A stretch of DNA of 14,245 nt from Gonium pectorale. Lineage: Eukaryota; Chlorophyta; Chlorophyceae; Chlamydomonadales; Volvocaceae. The DNA lies in NCBI GenBank assembly GCA_001584585.1, contig LSYV01000005.1, forward strand, positions 3,970,892-3,985,136, written 5' to 3'. This document shows, piece by piece, positions 1-10,194 of this stretch (position 1 is its first letter; the number at the start of each line of letters is the position of its first letter). A model generated the notes under the pieces. That model was given only the letters and a program-made list of their open reading frames with translations. It did no database searches and was not told where the DNA came from. Position numbers and translations under genes: made by a program.

Positions 1-2
1 GC

Positions 3-1424
3 ATGAGTCCCTCCTCGGTCCGNTACGGGACTGACCCGCCACGAGCGACGGACGTCGAGGCGAGGTTGCCGGCCCGGACCCGCGTCGGCCACGACGGGAC
101 GGAGGAGGAGGAAGAGGAAGAGAATGCGGCGGCCACGGCAGCTTTGGTGGCAGCGGCCGACGCGGCGGAGGCGGCTGCGGCCGCGGCTCGCACCAAGGGC
201 GTCGGCGCCAGGCGCTCGCGGCTCCCTGGGGAAGCGGGGGCGGACACAGAGGATGACGTGCAGCCCATGTCGCTGGACCAGCGGCTCGGTGCTGCGCAGG
301 CCCGTCGCCTTGCCGGCGTGGCGGCTACGGTGCGGCAGCGGCCGCGGCTAGAGGGAGGCGGGGACAACTCAGCCGGCCGGCGAGCCGCGGTGCACCCCGC
401 CGAGGACGGACCTGAAGACGTCGACGTGTTTGACCTGACGCAGCTGGAGGACACTCCGCAGCAGCAGCCACGGACGGCGCCGCGGCGGCGGAGCGGCGAC
501 ACCGGGCGGCGACTCGGCTTCGAGGCAGCAGAGCCGGGGCAGGTGGACGCGGGCGAGCACCAAGATCCCGAGAGCCCGCCGCGGAAGCGCGACGACGCGG
601 TCGGCTCGGCAGTCAAGCCGTCCGCGCGTGCGCGCGCTTGTGGCGACGGTGCAGCTCCTGAAGGTACTGCGGGGCGGGCAGCGTCGGCTATTGCGGATGG
701 GGAACGCGACGACGGTGGCGGAGCTGCCGCAGCCTCTGGCCACGCCGGGCACGCGGACGTGCCGCCGTCGCGGCCGCCGACGGCCGCGCGCGGCGCTGGC
801 ACGCCGGGTACCGCGGGCAAGGAAGCGGCGAGCGCCCGTCGCGCGCAGCTGATGCGGTCGCTGTTCCCAGACCGAGAGTCGGCCGAGGCAACGGGGCACG
901 CGGCGGCCGCGGCGGCGGTAGACGGCGGTCGCAGCGGTGCCGGCAGCGGCGGCGCTGGACCGAGCACGCGCGCGGGCTCAGTTGGGCAGCAGAAGCAGCA
1001 CTCAGAGCGCCGGCCGGACATGGGCGTGGAGGGGTCGCCGCCCAAGCGGCGGAACACGGGAGACGGCAGCGGCAGCAGCGGCGGCGGTGACCGGAGCGGC
1101 GGCGAGGGCGGCGCTGGCGTGGGCACGGGCTGGCATGGCGCCACTGCGGCCGCCGCCGCGGCGGAGGCGGTCGATTTAACGCTCACAGACAGCGACCCAG
1201 AGGATGACAGCGGCGGGAACGTCCGGAGCGGTGACGGCGGGGGCGGCCGAACGGTGCCCAGCCAGCGGGGCGGTGGGGCGGCGCGGAGGCAGGTTCTTGG
1301 GGGGCGGAGCGCCTCGGCCCTGCCCGTGCACGCCCCCTGCGGCGGGGCGGGTGCGGCAACGGGAGCAGTGCAGGCTGTCGACGAGGACGACGACGACGAC
1401 GATGACGTTGTGATCTTGTCGTGA
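3..1424 (+). CDS. 3' part of a disordered, SIM-rich, probably nuclear protein
   Basis: The frame is open from the left edge to a TGA at 1422-1424. The ATG at position 3 need not be the true start, because no upstream stop is visible, and base 23 is ambiguous. The 473 visible residues are mostly disordered, with a Glu run (34-40), Ala-rich stretches (42-62, 300-305, 381-390), Gly/Ser tracts (355-375) and an Asp run (462-468). Three segments resemble SUMO-interacting motifs, meaning a hydrophobic core beside acids: VDVFDLTQLED at 140-150, VDLTLTDSDPEDD at 390-402, and an acidic run ending in VVILS at the C-terminus. Two short basic motifs, SPPRKR (191-196) and SPPKRR (345-350), look like nuclear signals with proline-directed phosphosites. 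No folded domain is visible. The VDLTLTDSD segment and acidic end recall PIAS/SIZ SUMO-ligase tails, but any SUMO-pathway or DNA-repair protein could carry them. Nuclear location and SUMO binding are inferred. Confidence 0.7.
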   Translation: MSPSSVXYGTDPPRATDVEARLPARTRVGHDGTEEEEEEENAAATAALVAAADAAEAAAAAARTKGVGARRSRLPGEAGADTEDDVQPMSLDQRLGAAQARRLAGVAATVRQRPRLEGGGDNSAGRRAAVHPAEDGPEDVDVFDLTQLEDTPQQQPRTAPRRRSGDTGRRLGFEAAEPGQVDAGEHQDPESPPRKRDDAVGSAVKPSARARACGDGAAPEGTAGRAASAIADGERDDGGGAAAASGHAGHADVPPSRPPTAARGAGTPGTAGKEAASARRAQLMRSLFPDRESAEATGHAAAAAAVDGGRSGAGSGGAGPSTRAGSVGQQKQHSERRPDMGVEGSPPKRRNTGDGSGSSGGGDRSGGEGGAGVGTGWHGATAAAAAAEAVDLTLTDSDPEDDSGGNVRSGDGGGGRTVPSQRGGGAARRQVLGGRSASALPVHAPCGGAGAATGAVQAVDEDDDDDDDVVILS

Positions 1425-2116
1425 CGACTGGTGCGGGGGTCGTGCCGGCATACTCGCTGTAGGGACAGCTGTGCGTGCGAACTGAGCTAGTGCTAGTTTG
1501 GGGATGTTTTGGTTGGAAATAGCGTCTCAGGAGAGGCCGCGCAAAGCGTACCGAACGGCGGCGCATCCCGAGGCCGCATCGGGGTCAAGGGCGCTGTGCG
1601 GCGGATGGATGGCATGTGCGGATGTTGCTGTGTTGCGCGCCGTAGTTGGCTCCACGGTACGCGTAGGGCACGGCTGCACTTCCCGTACGCAAGAAGCGCA
1701 GGAGGCATTGGGAATTGGGATTGCGTCGTCTGCGGTCTGGTGTGCCCTGCGAGCGAGTGCCGCAGGCTGAGGGCGGCACGTGCATAGCACAGGAGCACGG
1801 CGATATACGGTGCTATCATCCGCCTCCGGTGCACCCAACGCGTCTATCCGCGTGGTGCACCGGCATACGCTGGACACTCAGAGCGGAACCGCTGGGGCCA
1901 GAACGCTTCTGCCTCCTACGCATTGGGATTGGTCTGTTAGAATGACGGTTGCGGTGTTCAGCCGGCACCGGATCCACGTGTACGGTACCGAGCATCCAGC
2001 ACCAATGCGAGTCACATGTTGACGCCGCCATGCGCCATCCCATTCCTTGCTTTTTAGCCGGCGGGATGGATAGGAAAAGGCACTGCGGCGGTCCATCCAC
2101 GCCAACCTCGTCGTTC
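1425..2116. other. Convergent intergenic / 3'-UTR interval
   Basis: This is the gap between the stop of the plus-strand gene and the inferred poly(A) signal of the minus-strand MYND gene. The short open frames here are uncompositional, overlap in several frames and carry no recognisable domain. No plus-strand TGTAA was found between the stop and 2800; the nearest near-match is TGTAG at about 1457-1461. The 3' end of the plus-strand transcript is therefore not fixed by the sequence. A strong hairpin lies at 1826-1863. Confidence 0.6.
1826..1863. repeat. Stem-loop with 15 paired bases
   Basis: CCGGTGCACC (1826-1835) pairs perfectly with GGTGCACCGG (1854-1863), and ACGCG (1838-1842) pairs with CGCGT (1849-1853). 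The loop is six bases and there is a two-base bulge (1836-1837). It lies in the convergent gap, so it could fold in the 3' UTR of the plus-strand transcript. A role in 3'-end formation is only inferred. Confidence 0.6.
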
Positions 2117-2121
2117 TTACA
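2117..2121 (-). terminator. TGTAA polyadenylation signal for the MYND-finger gene
   Basis: TTACA on the plus strand reads TGTAA on the minus strand, the usual polyadenylation signal of volvocine algae. It is the first such signal after the minus-strand stop at 2820. It would give a 3' UTR of about 700 nt, which is usual for these algae. Confidence 0.55.
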
Positions 2122-2819
2122 TTCTCGATCTCGATGCGAGGCAACAGCGATGGGCCGTGCAGCGCATCGTTACGCGCACCGCCCAGCTGCAGTCGTGCAG
2201 CGGCAACCGGAAGGGTCTCCGCCCTGCCTACGTGGCCTTACGCCCCCAGCAGCCATGACCTACAGAGCCACCGCGACGACTGAGCACCCCTCGTAGGCAT
2301 CCGTCCTCTTGCGCCAGCACCACACTTGCACATGATGCCCTCGCGGGAGTCGACGCCAGGGTACCGTATGCCTCAACACTCGAGCATCCTTCCTGTGACC
2401 GGTACAGTCGTTCCCATCGTGCAGCTGTATCCGGGTCGACAACACAGCCATGGAAGGGAGGGCGCCGTTTCCGAGCCACAGGTGGTCCTGATAAGCCCCT
2501 CGGCAGTTTGCATCCCGCGCAGCTCACGGCGGTTCCCCCTTCGCCCGCAATGAACAGCCTTAGTACCAGCGCCGCATGCAACTACCGGTATTCGGCATGT
2601 ACATATACCGTATACAGAGGCTGCAAACTGGCCCCGTGACTTCATCCGTGCTTCTCCGCAGTCCACCAACAAGCAAACACCACTACACCAGGCGTTGCGC
2701 ATTTAGCGGGCATTGCGCAACATATCATCCGGGCGACCCGGCAAGGCCCCGGTCCCTCTTCCGCCCCGCTCGCCGCCAGGCGAGCTCCTGCTCCGCCCCT
2801 TATCATTCCTTTCCTGCTG

Positions 2820-5800
2820 CTACGCAGGGGCCTTGCACTCAGCCTTGTGACCGGCCTTCCAGTGCGCGGCCTGGCAGGCCGAGCTGCAGTAGTACACCGC
2901 CTTGCAGCGCGAGCAGCGCTTGGGCGTCAGGCCCGACTCCGCCGGCCCCTCCAGGCTATTGCACCCCGCCCGCGCGCACGGCCGGATGCCGGCCGCCGCC
3001 ACCGCCTCCGCCGCCTCCGCCGGCGACGGCAGGACGGGCACTGGTGCACGCCCTTTCTCCAAGATGGTGCAGCGGCAAAACTCGTCAACCAAGTGGCGCA
3101 TGTCGGCCTCGCTGCCGGTACCGGTAGCGAGTTTTCGGGCCAGCTCAAGGGATTTGCCAAGTACGCCGAGGCCCTTATCCTGTAGGAGCTTCTCGCTGAC
3201 GGACACCACGACCCGCGGGTCAGCCGAGCCGGAACTCGACGACGGCCCCGCGGTGGAGGGCGAGGTGGGGGCGGCGGCGCGCCGCGCGCCTCCGGACGCG
3301 GGGGGCGGCGTCGTGACCACCGCCACGCGGCGGCCCACGTCCTCCGCCAGCGCATGAAGGAGCTCGATGAGCACTTTCAGGGCCATGCCCTGCAGCCCCG
3401 GAAAGGCGGCCTTCTGGGATGTGGAGGCGTTCAAAGCCCCGTCCAGCCAGCCAAACACGTCCAGCTCGTCAATTAGGAACGCCCGCCATGACGCAAAGGC
3501 GCGCTCCGCCGCCTCCACGTCGCTGCCGTCTGTGCCGCCCGCGTCCCCAGCCGGCCCCGCCTGCGCCGCGGTGGCGTCCCCGCCGCCCGGCTTGCTTTCC
3601 TTGAGGCGCATCAGCCTGTAGCGTGCCGCCTGGCACTGAAGCACCGCCGTCCAGATTCCGTTAACGACGGAAAGGGCGTAGGCCTCCGCCCACCACCAGC
3701 CCGTCGGGACCACGTGTGCTGCGCCAGGCAGCCACTGCGCTAACGTAAACACGGCCAGCATCGCCTGCTGTCTGCCGGCGGCCGAACCGCGGGCCACACC
3801 GGCGCCCATCGCACCAAGCCACGCATACTGCGTGCGCGCCGCCGCATTCACCTCCAGCGCGTCGTTCAGGGCCAACTGAGGGACCACGGCCGCCGGCTGC
3901 CCGCCGCCGCCGCGCCCGCCGCCGCCGTTGCGCTTGGAGCGGCCGCTGGGTCCGCCTGTGCTACCGCCGTTGCCACGGCCGCTAGCACTGCCGCTGGCCG
4001 CACGATCGGCGGCCGGCTCTGAACCCTCAAACAGCACCGCGCGGGCCTGCTCCAGCAGCGCCGCCAGATACGCATGCATCTGGAAGGGGACGGCGGTCCG
4101 CGCGTCGACCTGGCTCATGTTGGTCCCATGCGGCACGTTTGGCCGGATGGGCGACACGCCGGCGGCGCCGCCCGCCGCGCTGCGCTCGCCCAGCTCCTGC
4201 GCCGCTTTGCGCAGCGTCACCACCAGCGATGCCACCTCCCGGACCGACCCGTGGGCCAGCACGGCGGGCCAGGCGCCGGGGAGGCGCAGCAGCGAGTTGA
4301 CGACGTTGAGGACCAGGGGCGCACCCATGCCGCCGGGCTCCAGGGCGGAGCGGCGCAGCTGCTCCTCCAGGCCGGGCAGAAAGCCGTTATCCAGCGCGCA
4401 GCGGAGGCTGAGGGCGCAGGTGCCTGAAGCAGGAGCGGCAGCGGGGGCAGTGGCCGGAAGGCGTTCTCAGAGAGGAGCCGGACACGCCGGAGGCGCATGC
4501 TGTCGGGAGCGGGGCAGGGGCGGTCCGAGTCGTACGGGATGTGAGGACGCACACATGGGCTGACGGCGAGGATGCTTTTGCTCGCCATAATTTGCAAAAC
4601 TGTTTGAGCGTGCTGTGACACAGATAGAGCACACAGGTGCGACGAGAAGGTTGCGTGCATGCATCAGCAGTCTCCCGTCGACGGGCGCGCGTAGGGAGGA
4701 CATCTCTGCACCTGGGGTGAGCCCGAGGGGCGCGCACCGCCGCCCGCCCCCCCCCCCACGCACGGGGCTTGGACCTTCAGGTGGACAGGCAGGAAGCACT
4801 TGTGGTTCCTCAGCACGCCGGCAGGCGCACAGCCCTCCAACATGATGGGCCCGATGCTGCGGGCCGCGGCACATGCGGCACGCACAGCAACCCCAAAGAC
4901 CCGAGACCCTACGGTGGCTTCATCCAACAAACCATTAAGATGCTAATAACAGACAGAGCCATGAGGTAGGGCTCACCAGCTGGCGCCGCTTCGACGCCTT
5001 GCTGTCCCGCCTCCAGCTGCTGCTGCGGCGGCGGCGGCTGCGCTTGCCGCCGCGCTGCCACTGCCGCCGCCGCCGCGCCGCCCTGGTCGTCCTCCCCGTC
5101 CGGCATCTCCAAGCCCAGCATCAGCAAGGAGCACGCCGACTTTGCCACGCCGTTGAACAGCTGCAGCGTGACCCCTATCTGGGCTGCCGCGCCCTGCTGC
5201 GAGCCAATTGTCGCAAGCAGCATCGACAAGCTGCGCCAAAGGCCCGGCAGCCGACGCGCGACCGTCGCTGGTCGTAACTCCGAAACCAGCCTGACGAGCA
5301 GCCGCATGCTGTTAGCCGGCTCGCTAAAGCTAAGCTGCCCCGCCGCGGCCAGCTCCCGCGCCCGCGACATGACCGCCGCCAGCGCCTCGTGAGCCATGTC
5401 GTATACGTGCGCGGCCTTGTACGGCATGCTGGGCGGCAACGCCAGGGGCTCCGCGTCGGCAACGCCGGGCGGCGGGATATGGCGCCCGAGCGCCGGTTGC
5501 GACGCGGGGCGCAGCGGCCCGGATACCGTAACCTGCAGATACATATTCACGAGTATTGTGTGAAGGGAGAAAGGAGTCTGGTGGCAAGGTGTCACCGGAG
5601 TAAGCACTGCTATGACAGCTCATCGCTGAGACCCACTCGGGCGAGTGACAGCCTGCCTGCAAGACCCTTCACCCCTCGGGCGTTGCGTTCCCGAATGGTG
5701 CGGAGCCGTGCTTTTCCCACACCGCACCTGCCACACCGTGGTGCACAGGTCCATGATCTGCAACAGCGCCTGGTGCGCGCCTCTGCGGGCCCCCAGCGCC

Positions 5801-7174
5801 TCCAGCGGCCACATCTGAGCATATAGCTCCGAGGCCGCCAATCCGTGCGTTGTGCCCTCGCCGTACATGAACTCGTACCGCCTTTCCAGCAGCTCCCGAC
5901 CAAGCCAGTACTGTTTGCAACGAGGGAGACGGGCGCGGCCCTTCAGCATGTGGTGCGGGGTGCACTCGTGTGTACGAATGGCACGGATTGAAATGCAACC
6001 GATTATCGGACTCTCGGAGCTCCCTCCAATGGCAACCCGCCGGCAGCGATGCGTAGCGACGCGCCAGCATAGGGTAAGGAGCAAGGCCGTGCCGAGTAAA
6101 CTTGCAAGACCATCTGATGGGCCTATCGATGCACCGCTCTGGCTCGGCAACTTCACAATGTCCCGTCCGCACCCATGGATGCGAATGGGCGAACAGGGCG
6201 CTCTCGTTAGGCCTGCCGGCCGCAGCACTGACCTGGACGCAAGTGCCTGACAGGAGCGACCGGACGGTCGGCAGCGTCGCCACGACGGTCGCGTTGGCGC
6301 CGGCGTTGGGGGAGCTCAGCGGCCGCGGGCACAGCGATAGGACGGGCTGGCTGAGGTGCAGGTGTACCGCGGCGTACACGGCCTTGCGCATGTGGCCGCG
6401 CGCGTCGCCCAGCCGCGTATACAGCTCCGACAACTCACGGAGGCCGAAGGCACCAGACTCGATCGCAAGCTTGGCGCACGACTGGAGCTTGAATATGGCC
6501 TTTGCGGCGTACTCCAGCACCGGCCCCAGGGACTTCAGCCACAGCCGGTACAGCCCGGGGTCCAGGTCCTGTCCTTCTCCGTGCACCACTATGCCCCCCA
6601 AGTCCTGCTCCAGCCCCTGGCCGCTGACACCGGCGCCAGAGTGGGACAGAACGAAGATAAGGAGGAGGCAAAGCGTGGCGTTGCGCGCCAGGTTAGCCGG
6701 GGTGAGCGTGTTGGCCACGCGGTCGAATACCCCGGCGTAGCACTTGAAGGCCCCCGTCTTGATGATGGCTCTGAGAAGCTTTTTCCAAAACTTGGAACGC
6801 GGGTATAGCGCATTCGCGGCGTTGAGGAGCGTCGGGAATGCGCACGCCAGCTTTGCAATCCTATTGATGTCTTGGGAGCGCTGAGCTCCGCCATCGCCAA
6901 GGAGGGCAAGCAAATCCCGCAGCGCCCAGCTGTGAACGACCAGCGCACAGAGCCAAAAGGATGGAGTCTGTCGCTCCAGCAGTTCGTCGAGCCTTGGAAT
7001 CACCATGTAGTTGAAATGCGTTGTCACGCTTAATATGCTCTCATCCAGCTCCGTGACAAGGCTGGAAGGGACCCAGATTAGCGAGTTCTCGTGGATCTTG
7101 CCATTGCTCTCGATAAGGCGCAGCAGGCGCCCGATGTTCGAGCCTAAGCGTTCAGCAGCCGCGAGAGTGGACAT
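2820..7174 (-). CDS. MYND-type zinc-finger protein, four exons
   Basis: Exons are 7174-6233, 5910-5728, 5532-4977 and 4423-2820. Introns of 322, 195 and 553 nt are GT..AG, with donors CAG|GTCAGT, CAG|GTGCGG and G|GTGAGC. Phases join exactly (0, 0, then G|GC making Gly), giving 3285 nt and 1094 residues. The ATG at 7174 follows an in-frame TGA 33 nt upstream; a GTG at 7189 is in frame but unlikely as a eukaryotic start. Residues 1-590 are mostly helical, with a short hydrophobic stretch near 168-177 (LCLLLIFVLS) that is probably buried. A Gly/Ser/Arg linker lies near 703-735. The MYND finger at 1043-1090 has ligand spacing C-x4-C-x15-C-x2-C-x5-C-x3-C-x8-H-x3-C with the core CKAVYYCSSACQAAHWKAGH. 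MYND fingers bind zinc and mediate protein contacts. No SET domain is seen, so it is not an obvious SMYD methyltransferase. The partner and role are unknown. Confidence 0.88.
4738..4908 (-). other. Candidate cassette exon inside intron 3 of the MYND gene
   Basis: Within the 553-nt third intron, minus-strand bases 4908-4738 are stop-free in the frame set by exon 3. They are preceded by an AG (CACCGTAG|GG) and followed by G|GTGCGC. The length is 171 nt, so including it keeps the frame and adds 57 residues. The added peptide includes SIGPIMLEGCAPAGVLRNHK and becomes strongly GC3-biased, like a real exon. Weak points are a poor pyrimidine tract before the acceptor, a 68-nt upstream intron, and an 11-base homopolymer (4747-4757) whose exact length sets the exit phase. 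The protein would be 1151 residues with it and 1094 without. Confidence 0.3.
4747..4757. repeat. 11-base C homopolymer
   Basis: A run of 11 C (11 G on the coding strand) lies in intron 3 of the MYND gene. It is prone to sequencing error or slippage, and it decides whether the candidate exon at 4738-4908 stays in frame. Confidence 0.9.
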
Positions 7175-8139
7175 GCCGATAGCTAACACCAGCGGCGGCG
7201 TGCTTCAGAAAGAGGCTTGGTAGGGCGCTGCCAAACCAGCTGTTTTACAAAATACAGTCATGCTAAGTATCTGGCTGGGAATTCTCTTTGTTGAGGCGCA
7301 CGGTCATGGCGCACGCGGCATAGCCGCATGGAGGCGCGGCCGTAGCCGCTAGTGTCAAACGCAGCCAACGGTTCTACTGTATGCAAGCAATGATGTATAT
7401 CTATGGCTTATCCCGTACGCAGAGCGTAATGTTCATCTGGGGTGGCCCATGGGGCGGCGCCTGGGGATCTGCCCTCCAGACCGCCGCCTGCACTTTCGGG
7501 CCCTTGCCCCGTGGCTGTTTCTCCTCCCCCTTCTCTTGCCTCCGCCGTTGCCTGTAGGACCCCCTGCTGTACCTCCTCCCGGGGCCCCCACAGTCACAAC
7601 GACACAACCGGTCCTTCGGCGCTAAGCTACTGCGCAAGGAGCGCGTTGGTCAGCTAGGGTTGCTTCTGCATGCCGCCATGCCAACATGCCCCCGACCGCT
7701 ACCGGCCACAACTTCTCCTGGCTTCGTGCTTTCTTTTTGGGCGGAGCCCCCACCGCGAAGTCCGTCCGTGCGTGCGTCCGCACCAACTGCACTCCTGGGT
7801 AAAACCAAATAATGCACGTTGCCCTTCGAAGTATCATTTCGTGTAATTTGTTCAGCCCGTTGTTAGCATTTCGCGACAGTCGAAACAGTCAAACCTTACC
7901 TTGCCACCGACCACCAATTGCCCTCCTCTTTAACCCAATCAATGCCGTAACATCATCAACAAAGCTATGATAGGCGCCTGGCCGCTGGATTGCTCGGTTC
8001 GCTGCCTCCGGGGGGTGCAATGGCCAACATCTCCCACCTTCTTTATCGCCCCCGCACCCTGCAAATCGCATCACACACGTCGTGTGCGCCTTCCATGTGT
8101 GTGAGCTGCATGCGCATGGTTACTTTTGCTCCTCTGCGC

Positions 8140-8171
8140 ACCCCGCCGTCTGCACACCCCGCCTTCTGCAC
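8140..8171. repeat. Two tandem copies of a 16-bp unit
   Basis: ACCCCGCCGTCTGCAC (8140-8155) is followed at once by ACCCCGCCTTCTGCAC (8156-8171), with one base different. It is a simple minisatellite seed in intergenic DNA. Confidence 0.8.
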
Positions 8172-8875
8172 GATGGGTGCACGCGTTTTGGTACCGGGAG
8201 GCCTCTCCCTCGCCCAAGGGTGCTCGAGACACCTGCATGCGTGTCAAGCTCCCACCTGCATGTCACGGCCTGTACGCATTGTACGGGGATCCGCCCTTTT
8301 TCCAAGCTCCTATTAAGCTTTCGCCCTGCTTGCCTTTCATCATTCCAGGTCTGTATACAGCTGGGTGGGTGGGCCAGGCGCACGACGGTCTGGTAACCGC
8401 TGAGCGCCGTCGGACCGGTGGCCGTGATGACAACAACACCGCGGCTCGACCTTGACAACTAGCGGTCCACCAGGCGAAGCGCGACAAACCGGGTAAGCTG
8501 GTACGCCGGTCTTTTGGGGAGCGGGGCTTACACGTCTTTCTCTGTACCCGCCCGCCCTACTGGAAACGTTGCGCCTTCGGGTGCACACGGCCGTAGAGGC
8601 GGGCTCCCTCTTTCTGTGCAGGTCTCTCCATTTTGGACGTAGTACCCGCATGTAATTGGCAGGAGTCGCGCATGTCTTGCATCCGCTGATCAAATAGCAT
8701 CAGAATCATGAGGCAGGGCACCCTCCCCGGTTTGCGAACTGAACACGACAATGCGTACGTTCCATTAATATAACCTGGTTACTACTCATGGGGGTGCGCC
8801 TACCGATACATCGCCCGGGGCTTGGATGTGGCCCCGAAAGGGGTACGCAAAGTTATTACGCGTGTTAATATATGC

Positions 8876-8928
8876 GTACGGTGCGTACGGTACACAGTAC
8901 TGTGCAGTACGGTACACAGTACTGTGCC
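8876..8928. repeat. Palindromic 22-bp tandem repeat built on GTAC
   Basis: A 22-bp unit occurs twice back to back (8885-8906 and 8907-8928), differing only at the last base. It is preceded by a shorter GTACGGTGC piece. Each unit contains GCACAGTACTGTGC-type self-complementary sequence when joined to its neighbour. The array can therefore fold into several alternative hairpins or a cruciform. Confidence 0.85.
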
Positions 8929-10194
8929 ACTATGCTATGTATGCGAGTTCCACAAAGCTCGCAGCTGTGGCCGACCGATCCGGGCTGCGGCTCCCAAGTC
9001 ATGTGGCCCCGTCCTTCCCCTCCCTGCAAAGGGGCCCGTCCTCTGCGTACCTGGGCCGCTGGGCGGCTGGGCTGGAAAAGGGCACGCCTTAGCCCCGTGC
9101 GCAACTCGCCTGTACTCCTGCTCTACCTAGGAAGCTGGCGAGACCATGTCAAGCGCAGGGGTCCCCTGGTCAAGCGCTAGTGCAGCGACTGGACATGCTA
9201 ACTTTGGGCTGCGCGCAACTGGAAAGGCTGGGACCTGGGAGCTCGGGCGCGGTCTTGCACAGCGTCGCCTAGCAAGCCTAGCACGGCGCTGGGTGCCTAG
9301 GGCCGCATACGGCAGGGCCATGGAATCCAGGCCACTCGGGACAGCCTAAGCGGATTACGATACCGGGCATTATCTAGCAGGTAGCGGGGCGCGATTCGCA
9401 GGAGGAGGCCGTAGCCCCCCAGAGTGTGCAGCAGCAAGTAACTGCAAAGCAGCAGGTATATCCGGCTGCCTGGTGCCCGCCCGCGTCTCCCCCGCCCGCG
9501 TCCCAGCCAAAATTGTTTGTTGCATAGACGCCCATGCGCATGCTTTTAATCCCACGTGTGTACTTCCGATTCCAATTCCCCCACGCCCTGCGGGGCCGTG
9601 GCCAAGTGTGTGTGTGACCTAAGGGTTCTACCCTAGAAGCGTTTCCTCGCTCTCCATGCAACCGCAGGTAACCGGTGTTAGAAGTACCGAAGCTAATAAA
9701 ACTATCAGTAAGCAACCAACAACTATAGCCGATGCGTTATCGCGTGCATGCAATGCGTGCTGGGCCGCACCATCGATCACCTTTGGCGTCCGACGGCCGG
9801 ATAACGCTGTGTGTGCAGCAGGACATGTGCTGTGTGTGCGTTGGTGTGCGCATGCCACTTGAGCGGGCCACGTACTATGGGGCCTCGGTGAAAGGCGCTC
9901 CCTCGGCTACATGCACGCCCCATGTTACCACGGGCGGGTGCGTACGAGGAGCAGAAACCCCGGCGAAACTAAGGAACGCATTGGAACGCCCCCGCGGCCC
10001 TTGGGTCAACCCCAGTGAACCCCACTCGGCACCTGTGGCACGCTCCTCGTGTAAACTTACCGACTACCTCGACTACAGGGTTTCCGTTTCCGTTGTAGTT
10101 CTTTCCCCAAGGGCTTTGAGAACAGTTAGCCTCCCGCGCCTATCAAGTCTTGTGTTCCTATTTGCAGTGCCTTTTCGACTATAGTGTTTCATGC

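Noticed and set aside
369..899. Long minus-strand and alternate plus-strand frames over the first gene
   Set aside because: They are shadows of a GC-rich coding frame. They read as Arg/Pro/Ala-rich noise and lack the acidic/SIM motifs of the chosen frame.
5669..6232. Continuation of exon 1 of the MYND gene in the same frame without splicing
   Set aside because: The frame stays open, but the protein-like sequence (YWLGRELLERRYEFMYGEG) lies in another frame. A GT..AG intron joins it in exact phase.
7174..7189. GTG at 7189 as the start of the MYND protein
   Set aside because: A nuclear algal gene should start at ATG. The ATG at 7174 is in frame just after it.
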